In this document: piece by piece, positions 8,592 to 16,907 of the stretch
Position numbering within the stretch: position 1 is the stretch's first letter
Layout: every line of letters starts with the position of its first letter
Assembly: GCA_031546985.1 (NCBI GenBank)
Contig: JAVBJN010000020.1
Coordinates: forward strand, 62,001-126,000
Direction: 5' to 3'
From: JAVBJN01 sp031546985
Lineage (GTDB): Bacteria > Bacteroidota > Bacteroidia > Chitinophagales > Chitinophagaceae
Length of the DNA stretch: 64,000 nucleotides
The notes under the pieces: model-generated
Seen by the model: the letters and a program-made list of their open reading frames with translations, nothing else
Told to the model about the DNA's origin: nothing
Databases searched by the model: none
Made by a program: the position numbers and the translations under genes

Positions 8592-10541
8592 TTAACCCTG
8601 TGGCTCGAGTGGCAAATAAATCTCAACCTTAGTACCAGCGGGCGTTCCGTCGGGGTTATAGAGGTCGGTAATGGTATAAGACGTAGACTGGCTGTTTTTT
8701 TCGTTGTACCATTCCAGGCGCTCTTTGGTGATGAGCAAGCCCTTGGGTTTGTGCCGGTTTATCTCTTCATTGGCCGTTTGATTGGCGGTAGATTGTTTGC
8801 GGCCTATGCCATTGTCTTCGATGGTGCACACCAAAAAGCCTCCCCTGGCATGAAAAGAAGCCTTAACAAACCCACCTGGCTCTTTGCGTGGAATGAGGCC
8901 GTGCCAGATGGCATTTTCGATAAACGGCTGCAAAATCATGGCCGGCACGGTACAGGTACGCGGATCTATTTCTTCACCTATTTCGAAAGCAAAGGAGAAT
9001 TTATCGTTAAACCGGAGGGCTTCGAGCACAATGTAATTTTCCAGCAGTTTCAATTCGTTATCCAATGTAGTATGCGCATCGGCAGAATTATCGAGGATGT
9101 TGCGCATGAGCTTGGCAAACTTGCCCAGGTACTTGGTGGCATTGGAAGTATCCTTTTTTAATACATAACTCTGAATCCCGTTTAGCGCATTAAAGATAAA
9201 ATGGGGATTCATTTGCGAACGCAGCAACTTTTGCTCTATCTGGCTTACCCGCAGGTTTTCCTTGAGCTTCTGTTGCCGTATATACAGGATGCCCACCACC
9301 ACCAGCAATACCAGCATTAGAAATGATGCTACCAGGAGCAAGGCCATACTTTGCAGGTACTTTTTCTGCTGCTGGTTTTCTTTGGCCAATGCACTTAAGT
9401 AGCTTTTGGTTCTATCGTATTGGTACAATAGTTCGAGCCCGGCTACCAGTGTAATATTCTTTTCGTTGAACAGCCTCTCTTTATAAATCCGGGCCGAATC
9501 CTGGAAGGTATATGCCTCGCGGTATTGCCCTTTTTGGGCATAAAGTATGGCTTCATTTTCATACACCTGGTGCAGTAAATAAGATGCGCCAAGCTTGTTG
9601 GCCAGCGTATGAGCCTGGTTCAAATAGGCTTCGGCCTCATTGTTTTTCCTAATACCTATACCCGCTTCGGCAAGCCTTATGTACAGCCTGCACCTGAAAT
9701 ACAGATCATTGGAAGCCTCTGCGCCGGAAATTGCTTGCTGCAGGTATTCCAAAGCGTTGGCATACTGCCCGTTAAGTAACAACGCATTGCCTATGTTTTC
9801 ATAATTGCAGGCAATACCGTAGGTATCTGCTGTGGCTTTAGAAAGCTGTACCGCCTCCTCAAAACAGGCAAATGCAGTATCGGGTTTGTGTTTACGCAGG
9901 TAAACGTCTCCCACATCATTCAATATTGCTGCCTGTGCCGGTATATCTTTACGTAACCTGCTCCATACCAGCGCCTTTTTAAAATAGGGCAAAGCCACAT
10001 CCGGCCCGTGCGTTTTCAAAAACACTTTACCTATACCCCGGATAGCCAATTGCCGGTTAAGCGTATCATCAATCTGCTCGGCAAAGCGCACCCCCAGAAA
10101 ATAATAGACAATAGCACGGTATTGCTCATCCAGCATATAACAATCGCGGGCGGCAAGGTTATAACTCAAAGCCTGCGCCAGGGCATCGTTTCCGGAAGAA
10201 AATATTTGAATGGCAGACAGGTGCATACGAAGCGCCATGCTGTACGCTGCCTGATTAAAGTAGATATTACCCAATTGGTTATAGATGCGGGCCTTAATAC
10301 GGGATTCTTCTAATGGAGCTATTTTTTGTTTTATCGCCGCAAGGTCTTGCAGGGTAACCGGGTTGCCGGGAGGGGGCCCGGGTTGCTCACCAGGGAGCCA
10401 CTGCCCTATTTTATGCAGGAAGGTAGAATCCGCAGGGGCATGCAGCAACAGCCTTAATACACTGTCTCTGGTATCCTGCGCCTGCACACTTAATAGCATG
10501 ACTGCGCAGATGAGCCACAAAACAAATTTTTTGCCCAACAT
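8592..10541 (-). CDS. TPR-containing sensor histidine kinase (LytS/YehU type)
   Basis: This 649-residue kinase starts at the ATG at 10541, which opens a signal peptide (MLGKKFVLWLICAVMLLSVQ). Residues ~40-370 are periplasmic tetratricopeptide-like helical repeats (ARIYNQLGNIYFNQAAYSMA, ILNDVGDVYLRKHKPDTA, CNYENIGNALLLNGQYANA). One membrane span lies near 395-420 (SMALLLVASFLMLVLLVVVG). The cytoplasmic His_kinase domain shows SQMNPHFIFNALNGIQSYV with the phospho-acceptor His, followed by an ATPase region with MILQPFIENAIWHGL and EDNGIGRK. These families normally pair with a LytTR response regulator; none is adjacent here. It starts 22 bp after the stop of the PagL-like gene, so the two are probably co-transcribed. 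Confidence 0.9.
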   Translation of the reverse strand: MLGKKFVLWLICAVMLLSVQAQDTRDSVLRLLLHAPADSTFLHKIGQWLPGEQPGPPPGNPVTLQDLAAIKQKIAPLEESRIKARIYNQLGNIYFNQAAYSMALRMHLSAIQIFSSGNDALAQALSYNLAARDCYMLDEQYRAIVYYFLGVRFAEQIDDTLNRQLAIRGIGKVFLKTHGPDVALPYFKKALVWSRLRKDIPAQAAILNDVGDVYLRKHKPDTAFACFEEAVQLSKATADTYGIACNYENIGNALLLNGQYANALEYLQQAISGAEASNDLYFRCRLYIRLAEAGIGIRKNNEAEAYLNQAHTLANKLGASYLLHQVYENEAILYAQKGQYREAYTFQDSARIYKERLFNEKNITLVAGLELLYQYDRTKSYLSALAKENQQQKKYLQSMALLLVASFLMLVLLVVVGILYIRQQKLKENLRVSQIEQKLLRSQMNPHFIFNALNGIQSYVLKKDTSNATKYLGKFAKLMRNILDNSADAHTTLDNELKLLENYIVLEALRFNDKFSFAFEIGEEIDPRTCTVPAMILQPFIENAIWHGLIPRKEPGGFVKASFHARGGFLVCTIEDNGIGRKQSTANQTANEEINRHKPKGLLITKERLEWYNEKNSQSTSYTITDLYNPDGTPAGTKVEIYLPLEPQG

Positions 10542-10563
10542 ATGCGATATGGTTCCTGGTGGT

Positions 10564-11688
10564 TCAGATGGCTGCACCTACCCCAAATTCGACAAAGTCG
10601 GCATTGGTCAGATAGGTTTTAAGCAGTACTGAAAGATACAAACGTTTTATCCAACTATTATAGTTTTCATACAAGTATACATTGCCGCCAAGCTTCTGGT
10701 ACACTTTGTTACGCATCAAAAATTTTCCATAATAAGTATAGCCTACCTGTAATTGAATGCCGCACCTGCCCAGCAAAAACTCGTTGCCGGCAAATACAGA
10801 CGCATGCAGCGACCGTTGCAGCTCCTCGCCTTTAAAAAGCTCATTATTTTTAATAAAGGTATAGGTACCGGTGGGCAATGCCAGATCGAGACCGGCAAAA
10901 GCCCGCATTTTTTTGAGCCAGGTTTTGCTGGGGTATACACCCAGCCCGTATACCGGGTAGCGCGGACCGCCCGGCACCATCAGTTGCACAAAACCCATGG
11001 TGTATTTCACATTAAGGTTCCAGCTGTTGCGCTGGTTATCCGCTTTTACCTCAGCGCCCTCATGCGATGGAAGGCCGTAAGGATAGTAGGTAATACCGGC
11101 ATGAAAAGCCACGAGGTTTAAGCCCAGGTTGGGTACGGTAAAGTTGCCGTTGGAGAGGTGGGTGAGGTTGCCCCCCGCCTGCACCGAGAGATATTTGCTT
11201 ACCCGGTACTGCACCGACATATCAAAAACCGAGAAGTTGTTGATAGTGCTGCCAATAAAGTTGTTCATGGTATCGGCAAATGGGGTACGGTCGTAGTGCC
11301 TGCTGGCCAGGCCAAAACCTCCGCCTACGCTTAAAAACCATTTAAACCGCTCGTTATTGATAAACCGCAGCTGTATATTGGGGTATATGCCTAAAGCCCT
11401 GCCGTAGAAGCGGTTATCGCCATAATCGGTATACATCAATCCCAGCCCTATCACAGGTTTGTTCCAGCGTTGCTGCCAGGCTTTTTTTCCAGAAGTATGC
11501 TGCAAAAAATTGACCTGCACCGCAAAAGCCGATTCCGGCACGGGCAGCACAATAGAAGAGGTGTGTTTCATTATTCTGCCGCCCAGCACATTTACTTCAA
11601 TGCCCAGGTTCTCAGGGGCGGGTATCTGGGCATGGGTATTTCCGGCAGTGAGCAGCAGCGTAAACAGTAAAAACAGCAATCGTTTCAT
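10564..11688 (-). CDS. PagL-like acyloxyacyl hydrolase family outer-membrane protein
   Basis: This 374-residue outer-membrane protein starts at the ATG at 11688, which gives signal peptide MKRLLFLLFTLLLTAGNTHA. The first half resembles lipid A 3-O-deacylase PagL: alternating amphipathic strands, FKWFLSVGGGFGLASRHYD, and LTHLSNGNFTVPNLGLN. His (~177) and Ser (~179) of the PagL catalytic set are present, but the position expected for Glu holds Asn (~191), so activity is doubtful. The second ~170 residues add more barrel-like strands (VGYTYYGKFLMRNK). It is roughly twice the size of classical PagL. It lies immediately upstream of a sensor kinase gene in the same direction. Lipid A remodelling is an inference from the family only. 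Confidence 0.65.
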   Translation of the reverse strand: MKRLLFLLFTLLLTAGNTHAQIPAPENLGIEVNVLGGRIMKHTSSIVLPVPESAFAVQVNFLQHTSGKKAWQQRWNKPVIGLGLMYTDYGDNRFYGRALGIYPNIQLRFINNERFKWFLSVGGGFGLASRHYDRTPFADTMNNFIGSTINNFSVFDMSVQYRVSKYLSVQAGGNLTHLSNGNFTVPNLGLNLVAFHAGITYYPYGLPSHEGAEVKADNQRNSWNLNVKYTMGFVQLMVPGGPRYPVYGLGVYPSKTWLKKMRAFAGLDLALPTGTYTFIKNNELFKGEELQRSLHASVFAGNEFLLGRCGIQLQVGYTYYGKFLMRNKVYQKLGGNVYLYENYNSWIKRLYLSVLLKTYLTNADFVEFGVGAAI

Positions 11689-11743
11689 AGCAATCTTCAA
11701 AAATAATTTATTACGCATATGAAGCGCACCATTTCTTTTCACT

Positions 11744-11751
11744 TAATTTTG
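11744..11751 (+). promoter_or_regulatory. Putative -7 element (TAATTTTG) for the DUF502 gene
   Basis: TAATTTTG matches TAnnTTTG and ends 19 bases before the ATG at 11771. No clear TTTG -33 element is visible upstream. Confidence 0.42.
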
Positions 11752-11770
11752 GCACCGCAACCTATAATCT

Positions 11771-12385
11771 ATGACCCGCAACGCGAAGTATTATTCAGGA
11801 AAAATATTACGTTACTTTTTCCAGGGCCTGGTAATCATCGCCCCTATGGCCGTAACCATCTACGTAATATATATCCTGTTTATCAATATCGATGATATTC
11901 TTCCTTTCCCCAATATGCCCAGGGGTATCGGGTTTGTAATCATTCTGCTTACCATTACGGTGATAGGCTACCTGGCTTCTACCCTTATTATAGGCCAGTT
12001 CCTGTTCCGGTTTTTCGATACCATACTGGAGCGCACGCCTTTTATTAAATTGATTTACAGCTCGGTAAAGGATATTATGCAATCTTTTGTGGGCGACAAC
12101 CGCAAGTTTGACAAGCCGGTGCTGGTTATGATACGCAACAACCCCGAAATCTGGCAGGTGGGTTTTATGATGCACAACGATCTTGAAAAAATAGGTCTGC
12201 AAGACAAGCTGGCGGTATACGTACCACACAGTTATGCAATATCTGGCAATCTGTATATAGTTGATACTGAAAACGTAAAACGACTCGAAGGTATGAGTAC
12301 AGTAGAAGCAATGAAATTTGCTGTAAGCGGTGGCGCAGTAAATTTTGAAGAAGACGACCACCATAAAAAGAAAATTTTTAAATGA
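11771..12385 (+). CDS. DUF502 family membrane protein
   Basis: This is a 204-residue inner-membrane protein. Two hydrophobic segments (GLVIIAPMAVTIYVIYILFI, about 19-38, and IGFVIILLTITVIGYLAST, about 52-70) frame a short loop, followed by a soluble C-terminal domain. The family hallmarks are visible: APMAVTIYV in TM1, ERTPFIKLIYSSVKDIMQ after TM2, and VYVPHSYAISGNLYIV near the end. The biochemical role of DUF502 is not established. The stop overlaps the next start by ATGA (12382-12385), so it is translationally coupled to the phospholipase C-like gene. Confidence 0.9.
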   Translation: MTRNAKYYSGKILRYFFQGLVIIAPMAVTIYVIYILFINIDDILPFPNMPRGIGFVIILLTITVIGYLASTLIIGQFLFRFFDTILERTPFIKLIYSSVKDIMQSFVGDNRKFDKPVLVMIRNNPEIWQVGFMMHNDLEKIGLQDKLAVYVPHSYAISGNLYIVDTENVKRLEGMSTVEAMKFAVSGGAVNFEEDDHHKKKIFK

Positions 12386-13353
12386 AAAGATGGTATAAAC
12401 TAACCGGTCTTTTGAGTTTATGCTTTCCGTTTTCTGCCTGTGCATGGGGCTTTTACGCGCACGAACTCATTAACCAACACGCACTATACCACCTCCCTCC
12501 CCAAATGATGGCTTTTTATAAGCCGCAGCTCAAAGCCTACCTTTATTACGCTACTGCGCCCGATCGCAGAAGAACCAGTACGCCCGGCGAAGCCCCCCGG
12601 CACTACCTGGATATGGACTACTATGCCGTAACCGCTCTGCCCAGGCAATGGGACAGTGCCGTGGCACGGTATGGAGCCGATATGCTGCTCGAGCATGGCA
12701 CCGTGCCCTGGACCGTATTGCGTGTTTACAATAATTTAACATACGCCTTTAAGCAGAAAAACGGCCCGCTTATTCTTAAATATTCGGGAGAATTAGGTCA
12801 CTATATCGCCGATGCTTGCGTACCTTTACATACGCATTCCAACTATAACGGGCAAAAATCCGGGCAGGAAGGAATACACGCGTTGTGGGAATCGAGGATA
12901 CCAGAGCTATTTGCAAAAGAGAAATATGATTTTTTATTTAGCAAAGCTTTGTATATTTCGAATCCAAGCAATTATATTTGGGACGTAATTGAAAGTAGCC
13001 ACAAAGCTACCGACAGCGTACTGAGTCTGGAGAAAAAGCTAAGCCAGACCTTTGCTCCGGACCAGAAATATGCCTTTGAACAACGCACCACCACCATCCT
13101 TGTAAAAACTTATTCGGCATCCTATGCACAAGCGTACCATGACCTGTTAAATGGCATGGTTGAAAGACGTTTAAGACTGGCAATTGAAACTGTGGCATCG
13201 TTCTTGTATAGCTCTTGGATAAATGCCGGGCAGCCCGAGCTGCCTAAGCTCCAAAAAGTTGATGTAACAACCAATGTTACTACGGAAACAGACAGTATCC
13301 TTTTCCTGCAACAAAATTGGGACAAAGACCGCTACCAACGAGAACATGAATAA
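12382..13353 (+). CDS. Secreted zinc-dependent phospholipase C / P1-nuclease-fold protein
   Basis: This 323-residue exported hydrolase-fold protein has signal peptide MKRWYKLTGLLSLCFPFSACA, followed by WGFYAHELIN. In this fold the mature protein starts with Trp, whose amino group binds zinc, and cleavage after CA would expose exactly that residue. Other likely metal ligands follow the family order: His in WGFYAHE, Asp in ATAPDRR, His in PRHYLDMD, His/Asp in LGHYIADACVPLHTHSN, and His/Glu in GIHALWESR. All the metal-binding positions I can identify are kept. Substrate (phospholipid or nucleic acid) cannot be decided. It is coupled to the DUF502 gene by a 4-bp overlap. Confidence 0.85.
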   Translation: MKRWYKLTGLLSLCFPFSACAWGFYAHELINQHALYHLPPQMMAFYKPQLKAYLYYATAPDRRRTSTPGEAPRHYLDMDYYAVTALPRQWDSAVARYGADMLLEHGTVPWTVLRVYNNLTYAFKQKNGPLILKYSGELGHYIADACVPLHTHSNYNGQKSGQEGIHALWESRIPELFAKEKYDFLFSKALYISNPSNYIWDVIESSHKATDSVLSLEKKLSQTFAPDQKYAFEQRTTTILVKTYSASYAQAYHDLLNGMVERRLRLAIETVASFLYSSWINAGQPELPKLQKVDVTTNVTTETDSILFLQQNWDKDRYQREHE

Positions 13354-13384
13354 TGCCCCTATTGTTATAATTGAAAAATAGAGT

Positions 13385-14455
13385 ATGCTGATTCATAATT
13401 TTAATGCAGGCCCAGCAGCATTGCCGGGCGAGGTTTTGTATAAAGCAAGTAAAGCTGTTATGGGGTATGGACCCAGTAAAATGTCCATACTGGAATTGCC
13501 GCACAGAAGCGAAGCCTTTAAAGAAATTCTCGATAATGCTACACGTCTGGTACGTGAGCTTACTGGTCTTGATGAGTCTTATCATGTACTGTTCCTCCAG
13601 GGTGGTGGACGCCTCCAGTTTTCTATGGTGCCGATGAACTTCCTGCGCGAAGGCGATACGGCGGCCTATACCGATACCGGCCTTTGGGCGGCACTCGCTG
13701 CCGAAGAAGCCGCTAAAATCGGCGAAGTAAACGTGGTTGGCTCTTCCCGCGAAGACGAATACAGGCACATTCCTAAAAACATTAAGGTACCGGCACGTTC
13801 CCGCTACCTGCACATTACAACCAATAACACCATCTACGGTACCCAATGGAACGAGCTGCCTAAAACCAACGTACCGTTGGTAGCCGATATGAGCAGCGAC
13901 ATCCTGGGTCGTGAAATGGACTACGCCGCATTTGACCTCATTTACGCAGTAGCCCAGAAAAACATTGGTATAGCCGGTGTAACGATGGTGATTGTAAAAG
14001 ACAGTTTCCTTAAAAAAGCCAATAAAGACCTGCCGGGTTACCTGAGTTACAACAACCATGTAAAAGCCGGTGGCCTCTATAATACGGCTCCTGTATTCAA
14101 TATCTACGTTACCATGCTTATGCTGGAGTGGATTAAGGAACAAGGTGGTGTAAAAGCCATGCACCGCATTAACGAAGCCAAGTCTCAACTCATTTACAAT
14201 ACCCTGGAGCAATTCCCGTTTGTAGACCTGCATGCCGCCAAGGCAGACCGCAGTATGATGAACGTGGTATTCGACATTAAAGACAAAGGCATGAAAGATG
14301 AACTGCTCCGTTTTCTCGAAAGAGAAAAAATCGAAGGCGTACAAGGCCATCGCAGCGTGGGCGGCTTCAGAATTTCGCTCTACAATGGCGTGGAAATGCG
14401 CAGCGTAGAAACTTTGGCACAATGTTTGAATGAATTCTCCCTGAAGAAAGCATAG
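13385..14455 (+). CDS. serC: Phosphoserine aminotransferase
   Basis: This 356-residue PLP enzyme transaminates 3-phosphohydroxypyruvate to phosphoserine in serine synthesis and also serves pyridoxine synthesis. The sequence begins HNFNAGPAALPGEVL, carries FLQGGGRLQFSMVPMN, ITTNNTIYGTQW, VADMSSDILGR and the PLP-lysine stretch AVAQKNIGIAG. The usual proline in this last motif (NIGPAG) is Ile here. The C-terminal VQGHRSVGGFRISLYN phosphate-binding segment is intact. In many Bacteroidota serA follows serC, but here rlmN follows after a strong terminator. Length is normal. Confidence 0.96.
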   Translation: MLIHNFNAGPAALPGEVLYKASKAVMGYGPSKMSILELPHRSEAFKEILDNATRLVRELTGLDESYHVLFLQGGGRLQFSMVPMNFLREGDTAAYTDTGLWAALAAEEAAKIGEVNVVGSSREDEYRHIPKNIKVPARSRYLHITTNNTIYGTQWNELPKTNVPLVADMSSDILGREMDYAAFDLIYAVAQKNIGIAGVTMVIVKDSFLKKANKDLPGYLSYNNHVKAGGLYNTAPVFNIYVTMLMLEWIKEQGGVKAMHRINEAKSQLIYNTLEQFPFVDLHAAKADRSMMNVVFDIKDKGMKDELLRFLEREKIEGVQGHRSVGGFRISLYNGVEMRSVETLAQCLNEFSLKKA

Positions 14456-14480
14456 TCTTTTCTGTGGTATGTTGCAAAAG

Positions 14481-14505
14481 AAAAACGCCCTGATTGGGCG
14501 TTTTT
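14481..14505 (+). terminator. Terminator after serC
   Basis: A perfect 10-bp stem (AAAAACGCCC 14481-14490, GGGCGTTTTT 14496-14505) with a 5-nt loop is followed by more T residues. It lies 26 bp past the serC stop. Confidence 0.93.
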
Positions 14506-14567
14506 CTTTTTTAGGCAACTGATACACAGGCCTTTACTTCCGTTATCCGTCTCTCATAATAATGTAG

Positions 14568-14575
14568 TAACTTTG
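14568..14575 (+). promoter_or_regulatory. Putative -7 element (TAACTTTG) for rlmN
   Basis: TAACTTTG matches the Bacteroidota TAnnTTTG consensus and lies 19 bases before the rlmN ATG at 14595. It comes directly after the serC terminator, which supports an independent transcript. Confidence 0.55.
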
Positions 14576-14594
14576 CACACTAAATTTTTCACAG

Positions 14595-15626
14595 ATGAAA
14601 AATCTGCGACAACTCACGCTGGCCCAGATAGAAGCGATATTTGAAGAATGGGGCGAAAAGAAATTCAGGGCTAAACAGGTTTATGATTGGATATGGCAGA
14701 AACACGTAAATGCCATCGACGACATGAGCAACGTATCTAAAGAGCTCCGCCAGAAACTGAAGGAGCACTACTATCTCCACAAAGTAAATGTACACCATGC
14801 GCAATACAGCGAAGACGGCACTATTAAAAGCCGCCTGCAGCTGCATGATGGCCATTTCGTAGAAGGCGTACTTATCCCTACCGATACCCGTATGACGGCC
14901 TGCGTATCCTCGCAGGTAGGTTGCAGCCTGAGCTGCAAATTCTGCGCTACCGGTTATATGGACCGTAAACGGAATCTTGAATACGACGAGATCGTAGATG
15001 AGGTAACCATCATTAACGACCAGGCGCAAAAGCACTTTAACAAACACCTGAGCAATATCGTGTTCATGGGCATGGGCGAGCCTATGCTCAACTACAGCAA
15101 CATGATTAAGGCTATTGAGCGCATTACCGCACCCGATGGGCTGGGCATGTCGCCTTCGCGCATTACGGTGTCTACCGCGGGCGTAGCCAAAATGATTAAA
15201 AAGCTGGCCGAAGATAACCCTAAGGTAAACCTGGCCCTCTCGCTGCACGCAGCCAACGATGCCAAGCGCAACGAGATTATGCCTATTAACGAGACCAATG
15301 ATCTGCAAACGCTTACCGAAGCGCTCACTTATTATTACAACCTCACCAAGAACCCTATTACGTTCGAATATATCCTGTTCAACGATTTTAACGACAGCCT
15401 GAAAGATGCGGATGAACTGATCAAAATATGCCGGAAGATCCCTTCCAAAGTAAACCTGATCGAGTACAACCCTATTGGTATGGCCCGTTTCGAAAAACCA
15501 GACGAGGAAAAGGTAGACCACTTTATGGAATACCTGCAGCGTCACAAGGTTAATGCACGCCTGCGCCGTAGCCGCGGTAAAGATATAGATGCCGCCTGCG
15601 GTCAGTTGGCCAACATTAACCACTAG
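14595..15626 (+). CDS. rlmN: Dual-specificity RNA methyltransferase RlmN
   Basis: This 343-residue radical SAM enzyme methylates C2 of A2503 in 23S rRNA and A37 in some tRNAs. The radical SAM cysteines are in GCSLSCKFCATGYMDRKR (CxxxCxxC). FMGMGEPMLNYSN is the SAM-binding GEP motif, and RRSRGKDIDAACGQLA contains the C-terminal Cys that forms the methyl-enzyme intermediate. The N-terminal helical domain (FRAKQVYDWIWQKHV) is complete. It is followed by two pseudouridine synthase genes on the same strand, forming an rRNA-modification run. Confidence 0.97.
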   Translation: MKNLRQLTLAQIEAIFEEWGEKKFRAKQVYDWIWQKHVNAIDDMSNVSKELRQKLKEHYYLHKVNVHHAQYSEDGTIKSRLQLHDGHFVEGVLIPTDTRMTACVSSQVGCSLSCKFCATGYMDRKRNLEYDEIVDEVTIINDQAQKHFNKHLSNIVFMGMGEPMLNYSNMIKAIERITAPDGLGMSPSRITVSTAGVAKMIKKLAEDNPKVNLALSLHAANDAKRNEIMPINETNDLQTLTEALTYYYNLTKNPITFEYILFNDFNDSLKDADELIKICRKIPSKVNLIEYNPIGMARFEKPDEEKVDHFMEYLQRHKVNARLRRSRGKDIDAACGQLANINH

Positions 15627-15664
15627 TTCCCTAATATTTCTAACTGTTGAAAAACAGCACAATT

Positions 15665-16897
15665 ATGACAACCCGTAAACCCAACCCTTCATCCAGAAGG
15701 GGCAACGATAAACCATCTTTCCAGGGCGATAAACGCGAGGGCAACCGTCCCCGTTCCAATGGCCCTTTTAAACCAGCTTCCGGCCCGGATAACCGCTCCG
15801 GCGAAAAGAGCTTTGGCGATAAACCAGGCGGTTTCCGCAAAGACGATAGCCGTGGTGGTTTTGGCGCCCGTAAAGAAGGTGGCGATAACCGCCCTTATGG
15901 CAAGCGCGAAGGCAGTTTCAGAAAAGAAGGTGGCCAGCGCGATGAGCAAAAACCGCAATACGGCGCAGGTCCTTCACGTGGCGGTAACTCCAGCCATGGT
16001 AGCCCGCGCGAGCGTTTCGGCAAAGAAAGCAAAGCAGAGCAACATACAGGAGGCGAGCACAACAACCGTCGCGACAAACCTTATACCAACGATAAAGGAA
16101 GAGACAAGGATTATGTAATCGACTTTCCTGATACCAAAAAAGGTGGCCGCCCTTTTAAACCCCGCCATGAGCAGGTAGAGGAGAAAATGCCACTGAATAA
16201 ATACATTGCCCATTGCGGCATCTGCTCCCGCCGCGATGCGGTAGACTTAATTAAGTCGGGCAAGGTGCTGGTAAACGGCAAACCAGTAAACGAGCCTGGT
16301 TATAAAGTGCAGGACACCGACAAGGTAACTTATGGCACCAAGCAAATGAGCGTGCAGAAAAACCTGGTGTACCTGCTGCTGAACAAACCTAAAGGCTTTA
16401 TTACCACTACCGAAGATCCGCAAGGCCGCAAAACCGTAATGGATCTTGTAGCCAGTGCTACCGAAGACCGCATTTTCCCGGTGGGCCGCCTGGATCGTAA
16501 CACATCGGGCCTGCTGCTGCTCACCAACGATGGCGAGCTGGCGCAAAAACTGGCGCACCCCAGCAACAACATTAAGAAAGTATACCATGTAGGCCTCGAT
16601 AAAGACCTTACCAAGGTAGATTACGAGAAAATAATGGCTGGCCTGGCCCTCGAAGATGGTGTAGCCAATGTAGATGCACTGGCTTACCTGGAACCGGGCA
16701 ATAAACGTGAGCTGGGCATCGAGATACACATTGGCCGCAACCGCATTATCCGCCGCATTTTCGAATCGCTGGGTTATGAGGTAGAAAAACTCGACCGTGT
16801 GCTGTATGCCGGCCTTACCAAAAAGAATATTCCAAGAGGTAAATGGCGTTTCCTGAACGAGAAAGAAGTGATTTACCTGAAACATTACAGAAAATAA
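15665..16897 (+). CDS. RsuA/RluB-family pseudouridine synthase with long Arg/Gly-rich N-terminal extension
   Basis: This 410-residue protein starts at ATG 15665; an in-frame TTG at 15647 is less likely. Residues 1 to ~172 are low-complexity, rich in Gly, Arg, Lys, Ser and Asp, with repeated GGF/RKE/DNR motifs. An S4 RNA-binding domain follows (MPLNKYIAHCGICSRRDAVD, KVLVNGKPV), then the catalytic domain with GRLDRNTSGLLLLTNDG, whose Asp is the pseudouridine synthase nucleophile, and IGRNRIIRRIFESLGYEV. It modifies uridine in 23S or 16S rRNA; which site cannot be told. The RG-rich extension is common in Bacteroidota homologues and probably adds non-specific RNA affinity. Confidence 0.93.
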   Translation: MTTRKPNPSSRRGNDKPSFQGDKREGNRPRSNGPFKPASGPDNRSGEKSFGDKPGGFRKDDSRGGFGARKEGGDNRPYGKREGSFRKEGGQRDEQKPQYGAGPSRGGNSSHGSPRERFGKESKAEQHTGGEHNNRRDKPYTNDKGRDKDYVIDFPDTKKGGRPFKPRHEQVEEKMPLNKYIAHCGICSRRDAVDLIKSGKVLVNGKPVNEPGYKVQDTDKVTYGTKQMSVQKNLVYLLLNKPKGFITTTEDPQGRKTVMDLVASATEDRIFPVGRLDRNTSGLLLLTNDGELAQKLAHPSNNIKKVYHVGLDKDLTKVDYEKIMAGLALEDGVANVDALAYLEPGNKRELGIEIHIGRNRIIRRIFESLGYEVEKLDRVLYAGLTKKNIPRGKWRFLNEKEVIYLKHYRK

Positions 16898-16907
16898 CCC
16901 GGGTTTG

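Noticed and set aside
8592..8760. Efflux operon regulated by the neighbouring kinase as a two-component system
   Set aside because: The kinase gene is separated from tetR by the operator region, no response regulator is present, and the pump has its own TetR gene.
13280..14527. Minus-strand open frame (415 codons) opposite serC
   Set aside because: serC is unambiguous and full length; the antisense frame crosses the serC terminator and shows no domain.
14589..15662. Minus-strand open frame (357 codons) opposite rlmN
   Set aside because: Shadow of rlmN; no motif, and its frame runs over the TAACTTTG promoter side.
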